Of a stretch of 64,000 nt of DNA, positions 33,235 to 44,549 are shown piece after piece. The notes beneath the pieces were generated by a model. It ran no database searches. It was not told the origin of the DNA and saw nothing but the letters and a program-made list of their open reading frames with translations. A program made the position numbers and the translations under genes. Position 1 is the stretch's first letter; each line of letters starts with the position of its first letter. Origin of the DNA: Hirudo medicinalis (lineage: Eukaryota; Annelida; Clitellata; Hirudinida; Hirudinidae); the NCBI GenBank assembly GCA_011800805.1, contig MPNW01000048.1:692637-756636 (forward strand), given 5' to 3'.

Positions 33235-34722
33235 ATGGCTCCATTTTGGGGCGTCATTCTCGTTATGGCGGTCGTCCGTATAACTTCCCTGGAAGCCGAG
33301 GCAAATGCTGGGAATCAGTCATCGAATGCATGGACGACTGCAGCGTTTGAAGTCGATGTAGCCATAGCAACAGATGATGTCAGACCAACAATGCCACAAC
33401 CTTACGATGCGAGTTGTGATTGGACGAAGAGTAGCAACCAGCACGTGATTGTTTCTTTGCAGGTTTTCCTCATCATCTCAAGTTTCTTCGTGTGCATCGG
33501 TCTCCTGGGGAATATGGTGAGCCTTATCGTGTTTTCCTCCTCTGAAATGAGAAAAATCTCATCCAGTGTTTACCTCCTGCTCTTGTCTGTGTCGGATTCC
33601 GTTTATTTGTTTTGTATTTTCTGCACCAAGACCTTCAACATCCTCAGATGTTGGCACATTTCGAGTCTCGCCCACGACCTGAGAAATTACAGTTTCACCA
33701 GCTGCGTCCTCTTCCAATATTTCCTCGACTTGACGTCCGACTACTCGAGTTGTCTCATTCTTCTTTTCACTCTGGAGAGGTTCGCCGCCGTTTATTGGCC
33801 CGTGGAATTCAAAGAGATGTGCACCGTGACGAGGGCTCGCATTGCTGCTGGAACAACATTTGCCGTTGTGGCTCTGTCCATCGGACCTCCACACCACTTC
33901 CTCTTGCGACTTTACAGCGATTACAATCTCTGTGCTCTCTCGGACCTGAACGGCATGATTGTCTACAACCTGTACATTCTAGAAATGATTGTTTTCAGGG
34001 TCCTTCCTGCACTGATCATTGCAATCCTCAACGGATTCATAGTAGCCAAAGTGGCCAAGATTTCTAGGTTGAAAAAGAAGCGCCGGGACTCAGAGGCGGT
34101 TGGCATTGAACTGAAAACATGCATTCCAACTCCACGGACCATCAAAGAGGGAGACAAAAAAAAGAAGAAGAGTGAAGCGACGACATCCGTCGGCACTGGT
34201 GGCTTGTTTTTCCTAAAATGTAACAACAAGCAGGAAGGGAATCCCTCCAACATCAGAAAGAAATTCGACGTTGCGTCCGTTGAAAAGTCACAAGTCAATC
34301 AGTCCTGTGAAGAAGTTGTTAAAGTCAATCAAAGTCACCAACAACTCCTTCATCGGCGACAAAAGCAACAAATGAAAAGAGCCGAGGACAGAAATCTGCA
34401 GCTGACAGTAATACTAATTCTTGTTTCAACGACGTATGTAGTAGCCTATTTACCGACTCTCATCTACTTCATTATCGACCTCCTGTCGTATGGCAAGTTC
34501 TTGTCGGTGAATAATGAAGCCAGGATGATCGCCCGTCACTACACCGACCTCTTGTACGTCTCGGCGTTCGCCACCAACTTCTTTCTCTTCACCATGAGTG
34601 GTCGTGTGTTCAGGCAGCAAATGTGGAAAATTTTCTGCCTATCATCTGGCACGAGCGGATCCAATTGTGTCGAATATTTACGCAAAAAACGAAGATCTGC
34701 CAATGGCTGCGACACCAACTGA
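33235..34722 (+). CDS. Rhodopsin-class (class A) peptide-type GPCR, intron-less
   Basis: Seven-helix receptor of 495 residues in the plasma membrane. The first in-frame ATG is at 33235; it starts a signal-peptide-like segment (MAPFWGVILVMAVVRITS), followed by an N-terminal tail with an NQS glycosylation site. TM1 has the GN of GLLGNMVSLIVF (about residue 93). TM2 has LSVSDSVYL. TM3 ends with ERF in place of DRY (E181, TLERFAAVYWP). TM5 is followed by a long basic third loop of about 100 residues (KKKRRDSE, DKKKKKSE). TM6 ends VVAYLPTLIYFI. TM7 reads FATNFFLFTMSGRVFRQQM, so NPxxY is replaced, as in FMRFamide/sex-peptide-receptor-like groups. The ligand is unknown. No intron interrupts it, which may mean a retro-origin or simply a one-exon family. 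Confidence 0.85.
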   Translation: MAPFWGVILVMAVVRITSLEAEANAGNQSSNAWTTAAFEVDVAIATDDVRPTMPQPYDASCDWTKSSNQHVIVSLQVFLIISSFFVCIGLLGNMVSLIVFSSSEMRKISSSVYLLLLSVSDSVYLFCIFCTKTFNILRCWHISSLAHDLRNYSFTSCVLFQYFLDLTSDYSSCLILLFTLERFAAVYWPVEFKEMCTVTRARIAAGTTFAVVALSIGPPHHFLLRLYSDYNLCALSDLNGMIVYNLYILEMIVFRVLPALIIAILNGFIVAKVAKISRLKKKRRDSEAVGIELKTCIPTPRTIKEGDKKKKKSEATTSVGTGGLFFLKCNNKQEGNPSNIRKKFDVASVEKSQVNQSCEEVVKVNQSHQQLLHRRQKQQMKRAEDRNLQLTVILILVSTTYVVAYLPTLIYFIIDLLSYGKFLSVNNEARMIARHYTDLLYVSAFATNFFLFTMSGRVFRQQMWKIFCLSSGTSGSNCVEYLRKKRRSANGCDTN

Positions 34723-36220
34723 ATCAATTCGAGCAACAAATCACTTTAAAGGTGAATGTCGCCGTGTCGCTAAAACCGCTCCGGCTTCAGATTCGTGTGC
34801 AGCATTTGCAGCCGAAAGCAAAAAAAAAGTTAGGTTTCTGATAAAATCTCCTTAACCAAATATTTGCAAGTCCTTTATCCTTTTTTGTTCTCTAATTCAA
34901 TGTTTTTCGTTTTATCTGGATTTTAATTTCATCCGAACATCAATGTTTCTGCCACCAGGAAAGAACTCGAAGGCAACACGTTGAGATTTAAGGACAATCA
35001 TTAATAATATTTAAGGACAGTAATTATTAGCATTTCTTCTTTAAACTCCATTGCAATTTACTTTTTCTCGTTTAGAGGATTTTCAGAAAATTCGTCGCAA
35101 GAGCATTTTTTCAGAAAGATTTTGTGCAGTTATCCAAACAGCACACTGACATTGCTAATATTTGAATTTGTCCGGAAATATTTGATATTTATATTTGATA
35201 TTAATGATGGCTTCTAAAAAATATATAACTAAAGCATTGAGATTGTGAAAACTTTCTTAAAAACATCGTCGAACTATCCCTAAATGATGAGTTGGATGAC
35301 TTGACTTGAGCCAAATGTTACCCAAGATGTCACAACTGGAAAGAAAAAGGAAATGTTTGACTGGCATCCTCAGCAAGTTGTGGTAAAAGGAAATTGCAGA
35401 TGCCTTCCTTTTCTTTCCAGTGACAAAATGTGATCCGTGCTTTTTTGATAGATTTTGAAAAATATTTATTATTGTTATTTTTTTTATTTGTAAAAGTTTC
35501 ATAAATTTAATTTTTAAATAAGAAATTCAAATTAATTTAAAGTAATATCAATTACATTTAAAGCTGAAATTATTATTTATTTATATGATATTATTCATAA
35601 TAATTACCTTAATATGGTATTTAATTACAGAATACTTATTGTTAATAATTATTAATCTACAGTTAACTTCTTGGCTAAAAATTGCCTTCAGTTCATACTT
35701 TGAAAAATAACTCAGACGTCGGGTAAAATTTGAAACTTTCATTGTACACTCCTGAATATTTTCAGAACTTTTCATGGTCCAATTCGGTATCATCATCCAA
35801 TCAAGTATCGTGAATCAATCAAGTATCATGATCCAATTAACAACACAACGGTCTAATCAGTGCATCTAGGTCCACCTAAAGTGTCGTGGTCCAATTACTT
35901 TGGAATAAATTTCTCGGAAGCTGTGATTAATGTCAGAAGATCCTTCATCAGTCGTCTCTAAAATCGTGGTCGTAAAATATTGCGTGTTAGAATTGGTTTA
36001 TCTTGAGTTGGCACAAACTCGTTAGAAAATTCATTAGCATATCGTTAGCATATTCCAATCGTGTCTTTAGAAACATTAGAAGGTTTTAACGTTCCCTTCA
36101 CGAGCTTCTTAGAATGTCTTCTATCATCGTTGAAGCAGATGCGACCTCCAACCCTTTGTGCACAGTGTGGTCAACTGCAATCAGGACTGATCTTAAACAA
36201 GTGGGTGTTGACAGGCCCAG
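34723..36220. other. Non-coding stretch
   Basis: 3' flank of the receptor gene; AT-rich with no further coding block. A GGTCCAATTA-like word recurs loosely at 35770-35900. Confidence 0.5.
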
Positions 36221-36224
36221 AATT

Positions 36225-36385
36225 TCATCTTTCGGGGGGAGGAGGAGAAGGCAAGAGCCCAAGCAAGGGGCCCGGCAATTTTTTGTGGCCCGCCCGGGTT
36301 TTAAAATATTTAAATCGTTATTTTTTTGCTTATCCATTACCAAATTGGCATAACGTAAGGGACCTATGGCCGCTAGACCTAGGGG
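36225..36385 (+). repeat. Dispersed repeat, copy 1 (CCCGGGTTTTAAAATA family)
   Basis: Shares CCGGGTTTTAAAATATTT, a T-run with TTTTTTTGC, CCATTACCAAATTGGCATAA and GTAAGGGACC with 51310-51425. The head CGCCCGGGTTTTAAAATA is also at about 38625. It is preceded by a G/A-rich run. It is likely a SINE or non-autonomous element end; the class is unknown. Confidence 0.6.
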
Positions 36386-36741
36386 TCCAAAATTTTTGTT
36401 GGAGGCCTGTTCAAGTAAGATCGATGCTGGAACATAGAAATATGTGTTCTCTAAAGTTGTTTCTGGCCACACTTTTCTAAGTATTTCAGCTTCACTGCAG
36501 GTGATAAACTTGCATTTAATTCCTATTTAAGGAGTTACCAAAGATTTTAAGAACGAAATTAAGTAGTTTTTTCGAGCACAAACAAAAAAGAAATCTAATG
36601 TTACAACGAAAAGTGCTGTTGGCTTTCAGTGCGGTTTTTAATATCACGTAATTGGAACGCATTTGCGGTGTCCATCAGCATTAATTTCTTTATAAACATT
36701 TATAAAAAAAATCTACATAAATACGAGCATCGTAACTTTTA

Positions 36742-36982
36742 TCAGTGTATGGATTGAATTAAGTTGCAGTTGATGAGACACTCATACGATGAGGAAAGGG
36801 TGATAAATATTTGTTGCGATTCATTCGATGACGATGATGGAGATGACGAAGGAGATGCTGATGTTGATGGAGTGATAATGGACCCGATGCGTGCTAGTTT
36901 GCTATCATCATTAAGCTGATGATGGGGAATGTCATTCGTGTTTACTTTATTTGCATCTCTTAAATTACTGGGAGGATTAGAA
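36742..36982 (-). CDS. Possible terminal exon of an unknown gene
   Basis: After acceptor TTTTTCATTTTTCCAG the minus strand is open for about 80 codons to a TGA: SNPPSNLRDANKVNTNDIPH, then a Ser/Pro-rich ITPSTSASPSSSPSSSSNES, then FITLSSSYECLIN. Low-complexity composition weakens the case. A second possible minus exon, 38066-37998 (PCDPSEERMLKNIALNLMSL; acceptor TTTTTAG, donor GTAAGT), lies upstream, but the two do not join in phase without another exon between them. Confidence 0.3.
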
Positions 36983-37997
36983 CTGGAAAAATGAAAAATT
37001 GCACACATTTAGAGATCTTTATCAATATGATTACCATTAGGCCTCTACAGCAGGATTCCATAAAATGCCATGTGACTACTTATTTAAAGTAGTTTATTTT
37101 AAATTTGTCAACATAACCGGATGAGTTTATTGCTGTGATGATGATGATGATGATGACGAATATTCCGAAGAAATCAACTAAAAGATCAAGAAACAGATTA
37201 GTCAGAAAATTAAGAAAAATTAATTCGAATTAGGGATTGTTCACAAGTGGAAAGTATGTTCCTTCCAAGAAACTGCCGACAAATGAAGGGCTTTCAACTT
37301 AATAAATAAATCCTTAATTTCATAAATCCTTATCAAGTTGTGTCAGCTTAGCATATAAATCTTACTTACATATACAAACATAAATATAAAACTGATCAGT
37401 CAGCCTCCGCTTCTAGTAACTTTCGAATGATTGAAAAAAAAAACAGAAAAAATTAATGGAAAGTGGTTTATTAAATTTAATCGAGAATTGTTTAATTGAA
37501 ATTATAAATTAATATATAAAATATGATATATTTCGAATTAGATTATGAATATATTAAGTTTTTGAAAAAATATCCATTTCGAGCATCTTTATGCTTCTAA
37601 TGATGGTTTACTTGTGACATCAAATCTCGCCATCGGATGCATTAAACGAGGCAGAAATTACATTTGAAATGAAGACAACAACGTGTTTTTTCTTAAAATT
37701 CGAGGCTCCAGGGAGAAACAGAAAGCGAAATTTTTTCTTCGAAGAATTATTGGATTGAGTCACATTTCATCGTTAAAGTGAGAATTCTTACCACGAGGTA
37801 GAAAAGTAAATTATGCACTTGCATCTGGGTTCTGAATTAAAATTGATATCTCCTAAGTTGGCAGGTGTACGTTAAAGTTAAAATTTATCTGTTGAAGGTT
37901 GAACAATTACAGCTTCCAACCCACAAAGATACATCAACATTGCAATAAAATACTCTTACGTGCAGTTACGGATTACATTCATTCTTAAACTACTTAC

Positions 37998-38066
37998 ATT
38001 TATGCAGAGACATAAGGTTTAATGCGATATTTTTCAGCATTCTCTCTTCACTAGGATCGCAAGGAG
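37998..38066 (-). CDS. Possible short internal exon, unknown gene
   Basis: 69-base open block bounded by a pyrimidine-rich acceptor (GTTTTTAG) and a perfect donor (GTAAGT); it encodes PCDPSEERMLKNIALNLMSL. I do not recognise it. It may belong with the block at 36742-36982. The rest of 37000-39430 shows nothing firm. A minus frame at 39300-39121 (SFSKPPSPLRQKLGFICYNL) is suggestive but unsupported. Confidence 0.3.
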
Positions 38067-39438
38067 CTAAAAACAAACAAACAATCAAATCATTGAGAAA
38101 ATAGAAAACTTAAGTTTTAAATTTTTTTGAGATGGTGAATAATGTCCAGCTTTGAGAATATGTTTCTAATTTAACAAATTTAATCGAATTAAAAATCTTG
38201 ATAACCTTGTTTCGTAATATGTGTAATAAATCGTAATAAATATTTTATAATCACGTTTGAAAGTTTGTTATCGCTTATCAATTGCTTAAGTCACTCTAAT
38301 ATCGAATCAACAATGAGTATGAATCTAATTCAACATTGTTTACCTAACACGAATATCTAAAAATGATTTTAACAAAAACAAATCGGACATTGTTAATTTT
38401 GCCTGCTAAAGATGACATACGCGCGCAGATAAATCCACGTAATCCTGGATGTGAAACCAACTGTACATTTACAACTCATATTAATAACAATAATACAACT
38501 CATATTCATGACCACCTCTAGAAAATTCGGACCTCTAGACCACGGACCCATAAACTTTACTTTTTACTTAAAAAACGACAAATTTTAAGACAAATCTTAA
38601 CAATATGTAAACATTTTTGGATCGCCCGGGTTTTAAAATACTAAAATGTTACTAACATATCAAAACCTTTTGATATATACCGAAATATCTGTCGGCGTAC
38701 ATGAATATGGATGCTCAGTTAGATTTTGTTTTATTTATTTATTTTTTAGAGCCGAACAAATAAATATGCACATTAAACATCAACATAAAAGTAAAATGCC
38801 ATCGAAGGTCAGTCCTGAGGGAGTGAAGTCCCGCTATCAGGGCTTCCAAATTTAGATTATTATTTCCGATTAGTTTAGATAGTTGTATGTTAAGTGTAAG
38901 TGTTCATTACATGCTTTTGATGAATGAGTTCGATAGAAACTCTAGGTGGCTTCCAGACACAATAATTCTTGAACATCCTCGTTCACAAATCATCTCAAAT
39001 AAGATATGACTTATATTCCGTGACAAGAACATGAAACAAATTTTTTGAAAACTAAATGCAATTTAATATTGGTAATGATTTGGTTTGCATGATAACCAAT
39101 CTTCTAAAAATTGAAGCTTAATGTTGAAGTGAACTTTGTCGTTTAAGATTGTAGCAAATGAAACCAAGTTTTTGACGGAGAGGGGAGGGCGGCTTCGAGA
39201 ATGAAGACGAATGAGATTCCATGCTCGGAGTCGGGGTCACCAAGTGAAGTGTTTGAAACTCGAGCTTTATTTCAAAATAAATTCGAACAACAACAAAAAC
39301 TCCCACGATGTCATCCAAACTGAAATACGTATCAACCTCTCGGAATACTCTGAAACATTACCGGGTCTCTGGTCACTTGGAAAAGTAATCAAAATCAAAA
39401 TAAATTGCGACTTAACTTACAAAAGATTGAATTTCTGA

Positions 39439-39536
39439 AAACAAGATCAACAATGGTTAAACAAGATCAACAATGGTTAAACAAGATCAGCAATGATTAT
39501 AAAAGATCAACAATGGTTAAACAAGATCAACATTAC
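39439..39536. repeat. 20-bp tandem repeat, about five copies
   Basis: Unit AACAAGATCAACAATGGTTA repeats head to tail with a few changes (CAGCAATGATTATA in the third). Confidence 0.9.
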
Positions 39537-40919
39537 AAAAAGAAAGTTTAAATTCGTTCGTTTTTTCCACAAAACACAAAAATTTGTTTGCCGCTGATAA
39601 GTCTAATCAGTTGCATGCTCAGGAAATCTTCTGTTTAAAGGAAAATTTAATCTTTTAAAGGAATGTCGGAGTAATTGCCATATATTAAAAATAATAAGGC
39701 ATCTCAACCCAAATTAAAAACTTTTAATATCAGACAGTTTTAAATAACTCACGAAAGAAAGCATTTCCATTATCGAACAAATGTTTTTAACGTTGGAAGT
39801 TTCTCGGAGGAGAGGAAATGAACGAAAGATGGAAGAGGAAAGAATGAATTCCAATTAAAATAGGATCCAGTCGACATAAGAGAAAAAGAATTTTGTATGG
39901 ATCGATTAACTGACGAAGGAAAGCTTGGATGAATGATAAACAAGCATCACACATTCTCATTAACTTTTTATTATTACTACGATATTATTATTGCAATTGC
40001 TGTTGTTGTTGTTGTTAATATTACTGCTATCACGACAGCAGCATAATCTATGTCTTCGTGGGGATTAGAGTTTCATGGACTTCTCATGGTTCCCCGGTGA
40101 TTGTGAGAAGAAATACTGAACCCCAGTTAGAACACCGGTTTGTCATTCATCAACTTTCTCAAGCTCGCAGCATTTTCCAATGGAAGCTCACAAAACGAAT
40201 AAAATAGCTCTACGTGATTATACGATTAAATTTTATAAAAGATATGAAAATATTCCAAATATAAATTTATTTCAACAGTTTTAAATTGTCAAAAAAAAAA
40301 TAAAAAATAAAAACTATGAAAAAAATAATATCCGATTATTATTATTATTATTATTATTATTTGTGAATGCATAAAAATGAAACGTCCCAAACATATAATC
40401 ATTGTATTTTCAATAAAACATATTAACACTAATATCGTTATAAATTTCAACAAATTATAATTAAATAATTTTTCATTAACTTCGACTAATATTTTCAATC
40501 AAACATGTTCGATTAAAGACAAATTAATAAATAATTAAAAACAAAATAATAAAAATTCAAAAAGAAACATTAAAAAATGAATTGAAATATGATTTCCACT
40601 TGAGTTTTTTGACTTCACAATCTTTTCTGAGGTGTCAAATATAACTATTAAATTTCATTTAAATATTAAAATGGATTAAATGTTTAAATATATTTTATTG
40701 ATTTTATTGTTTAATTATTAAATTAGTTTAATTAATCGATTAAGTAATTACTTCAATTGCTTTCAGTAATTATAAACCATTAACTTCAATTTGTATTAAT
40801 TTTCAGTCCGTAATTTAGTTTTTGTATAAAATTTAGTCATTTCGGAGAATTGATGTTTGGACGATAAAAATTATTGATTACGAGTGAGGCTTATTGAGGC
40901 TATGAAATTTTTTAGCAAG

Positions 40920-41045
40920 CACATAAGTACAGTAAGTACAGTAAGCACATAAGCACATAAGTACAGTAAGTACAATAAGTACAGTAAGCACATAAGCACA
41001 TAAGTACAGCAAGTACAATAAGCACAGTAAGCACAGTAAGCACAT
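40920..41045. repeat. Tandem AAGTACAGT/AAGCACAT words
   Basis: About twelve 8-10-bp units of AAGTACAGT, AAGCACAT and AAGTACAAT in mixed order. Between 39540 and 40920 there is only AT-rich DNA with an (ATT)n at 40337-40361. Confidence 0.85.
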
Positions 41046-41196
41046 TAATTTACAAACGAGAAAAAGATTCTCTTGAGAAGTCTGTTAAATGAACTGAATG
41101 TTCAGAGGAAGATTCCTTGGTGAGATTAGAGAGAATTATTCAAAACTAATTTCTTTCATAAATAAAAATTATTTCTGTCGCTATTTTTGTAAATGT

Positions 41197-41333
41197 ATGT
41201 AATGTGTCGTGTTCAAAACCCAGCCTGCACTGCCACAAGCGCCCTTGGGAAGGAGCGCTATATAAATGGTTAACGAAAAGCGCCTCTGACGCTAAGCATA
41301 TGGCGCTATATAAATGAACTACATCATACATTT
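41197..41333 (+). mobile_element. tRNA-like SINE, copy 2, with LINE-derived tail
   Basis: GTAATGTGTCGTGTTC then AAAACCCAGCCTGCACTGCC matches copy 1 (11096-11135) almost base for base, including the B-box region. The 3' part, GCGCCTCTGACGCTAAGCAT and then GGCGCTATATAAATGAACT, is essentially the 3' tail of the CR1/L2-like LINE copies at 1967 and 17695. The A-box side is not preserved. Confidence 0.7.
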
Positions 41334-42540
41334 ACATATTTATTTTTTAAAATTATATGCAAAATAATGTCTTGTCTCCAATTTCTTAAAAGCGAAAATA
41401 AATATTTAGTTGAAGAATCATCGCTCCTGTGAATGAGTTTTGAAAATTTTCGTATGTGAATACATTGACGTTTCTTGGGTTTTAATAACAATATTTATTT
41501 AATAATATCCATTTAATTATTTGTTGTAATAATAAAATTCACATTCACAAATATAAATGAGTAATTAAATGTCAATGCAAATTAACATGCTCACATTCGA
41601 TAATTTAATGAAATAAGTTATGGATTCAGGAAAGTCTGAAAAAAAAAAACACAAAATTATTCAATTAGTGGACGCCCCACGCAATTAGTGACTGAAAAAT
41701 GTGCAATAATTGACGAAAGGAGTGTTGAAATAGTAAATATCTTTTTATTGCTTGACGAGGGCGGAGACTCAATTTAAAACATGAGACCCTGCTGGGTTCC
41801 TTCCCTGTTTTGAGCATCACACGCTTATTTCCCTCAAGGAAGTGAACTGCAACCACAACCAACCAAAAATGCTAAATTCCTTCAAGAAATGAGGAACAGA
41901 AAAATAGCAATAAGACTCATTTATTGGTATAAAATATTAACATCAGCACAACGTTGCCGCTGCAAAGCTGTTTGTGTTCTTGGGATGACACATCCTCAAA
42001 TCAATGAAGAGAAATAGAGATGAAATATGGGCATGGCGACTCTAAAATTGCAGTACATCAATCCACGCTTTATTTTTGTGTAAGATTGAGATTGCTGTTT
42101 GTTTTTGCTGCGATTAAATGGTGAAATTGCTGAAAATTTCAAATGAGAAATGCTCAGCAAGTTCAAATCTGTAGCAAGTGACAAATAAATGATATCTATG
42201 GAAAAGAAAAGAAAATGACATTGTGACAACTGAGACACTGACAACGTTTTATGCAAACTCTCAGGCCTCAATGATAAAATATTGCCTCAGAAATACACGT
42301 AAATATTATCTGAGCGCTGTAAATAAAGGTTTCCCATGAATTTTTGATATCACAAGGGTCGCTTGTTTGGTGATCTGCCAACACGGTCTGCCAACACCTT
42401 CAGTTATGTCATTCAAAAGTTCCCAATCGGTCAGAATTAACCTGGTCTGAAAGGCAACAGTCGCATGTATGAGTTTACAAAGGGTTCAACGGCGAGGTGG
42501 AAAATAATTTTTCATCAACAAATAACTCGAGTTGTTTTCC
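41334..42540. other. Non-coding stretch downstream of the dehydrogenase
   Basis: No coding block supported; several open frames of 60-90 codons here lack any family resemblance. Confidence 0.5.
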
Positions 42541-42571
42541 AAGAACTTCCCATTGCTCCTCGTTACTCCAA

Positions 42572-44548
42572 CTACTTAGAATTCCAGCCACCATCCATGA
42601 CAAAGTTGGATCCTGTGACTTGGTCTGCAGCTTCAGTGCATAGGAAGACACACATTTCCGACAGCTGCAAACAGGAGAGTGATGCTTGAGTTACACAACT
42701 TAACAACAACAACAGCAGCAACAACAACAACATAATGTAAGAAAAGAAAATGGAAAGAATATTTTTGATATTCTCAAGTTACTGTAAGACCAACGGTAAT
42801 ACTATTAATAAAAAAACTTGTAATTTATGATTGAAAAAATAATAAACTATGAAGCAATGACTTAAAATCAACCTGCTTCACGGACACCGCTTCTTTTGAC
42901 GGATGATAAAAGGACATGAATTGTTTCTGAAATTCATTACATTCACCAACATTATTATCATCGTAATTATCATCATAATCCTCATCATCGCCTTCGTCAA
43001 TCGCACAACATTAACAAATCACGACTATCATTTCATCACCTTGGCCTCTTCGTAAGATATCTTCTCCTTATCGGCTAAGGCCCGAACTTGTGAAATCAGT
43101 ACTGCGATAAGACGTGGATTGATATGGAAGGATGTCATGGGTGATGTCAAGTAATCCAGTTAAGTCAAGCAACAAAACAAAATAAAGAAGCTCAACACAT
43201 TAACATTTGTTCGATAAAAAAATTTACAGTGGCTGCTCACATATTATTATTGTTATAATTATCACATATAATTATTGTAAAAGATTTATGCAAATATTAT
43301 TCGATATTTTTGTTGTACAATTAATTATTAAATGTGTTTTTATACATTTGAAATTCCTTAAAATTTATGATTCATAACTCAGTTTTGTGAGTATTTCATT
43401 ACAAATGAAAATAAAACCACTTCGTAAATTACTTCGTAATATATTAATATAAATTAAATATATTAATAGTTATAAAACGTATTTAATACAATATTAATTA
43501 TTATTAAATAGCAAATAATAAAACATTTAAATCCACTCACTAGGTGTCTCAACAAAACCAGGTGAAATGGCATTGCAGGTGATGCCACTACCTGCAGTCT
43601 CCAAGGCAACCACCTTGCCATTTAACAACAATGTAGAATTTATATTTTGCTCGCTTACAAACGAAATATGCAAGAATTCTAAGAATTTTCATTAAATCAG
43701 CAGAAACTTTGTAAAACATGCCTTGGTCAGCCCAGCCAATCCATGCTTGGCTGAGCAGTAGGCAGATTTGAATGGAGACGCTTTGAGGCTATGTACTGAG
43801 GCAACATTGATGATTCTACCCCATCTCTTCTCCAGCATCGGTGGAAGGAAGGAACGGATGAGGAGGAAAGGAGTGGTCAACATGACGGCAATGAGATCAT
43901 TCCACTTACCGACTGGAAAGTCCTGCACTTTGGAAACGTGTTGAAATCCTTTGCAGAAGAAAGAAATGGGGAATAACAATTGCAGTCATTGAGGAGTTTA
44001 ACCATCGTCTTCGTCATCATCATCGCCACAAACGTCATCAACACCGAGTACAATTCATACTAAGCAAATCCTCCACAAACCTGCGTTGTTCACAAGAACA
44101 TCAATTCCACCCGGAAATGCAGACATGACTTCATTTATGAACAAATCCACTTCCGCTTGCTGAGTCAAATCAGCGGGGAAATGTTCGCACTTGACCCCGT
44201 ACTTTCTGAAAGGGATTATTGGACTTTCTTAATTATATTAAGATAGCTGTTGGAATAAATTTAATGGCAGCAGAAATTAATGAGACATATTTTAATGTAA
44301 CAGTTGAGAAAATATGACGTGAATATGCGCCAATTATTTATTTATTTTTTTTTTTTGAGCAATTTTATTTATTAACCAAGCACAAAGTAAATTTCACTTC
44401 GAAATGTCGCATTTGATGGTTTCAATAAGAGCTTCGTCACCGAAACCACTGAGCAAAACATCGGCACCTCTCAGTGCCAAACCATGAACCATGTCCAACC
44501 CTATGCCACTGGTAGATCCGGTCGCTAAGGCGACTTTGCCCTTCAGAA
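42572..44548 (-). CDS. Short-chain dehydrogenase, 3-hydroxybutyrate dehydrogenase-like
   Basis: NAD(P)-dependent Rossmann-fold oxidoreductase. Exons: 44548-44398, 44205-44081, 43948-43722, 43613-43541, 43101-43040, 42926-42873 and 42664-42572, all in phase, giving 260 residues plus stop. The cofactor loop is TGSTSGIG. NNAG is completed across an intron (VLVNNAG, then FQHVS). The catalytic Ser is in NVASVHSL and Tyr/Lys are in SAYCSAKHG. GLTK joins VVALETAGSGITCNAISPGF, and the C-terminus ends TGSNFVMDGGWNSK. The sequence order follows bacterial-type D-3-hydroxybutyrate dehydrogenases and their invertebrate homologues (ketone-body or short-chain hydroxyacid oxidation), so the substrate is inferred. 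The exon with the start Met is missing: 44548 begins at a phase-1 acceptor. The donor after GLTK is GC, not GT. Confidence 0.88.
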
Positions 44549-44549
44549 C

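Noticed and set aside
39118..39318. Minus frame with KLGFICYNL, reminiscent of a synaptotagmin C2 start
   Set aside because: One short match, no second C2 motif and no phase-compatible neighbours; not enough to call.
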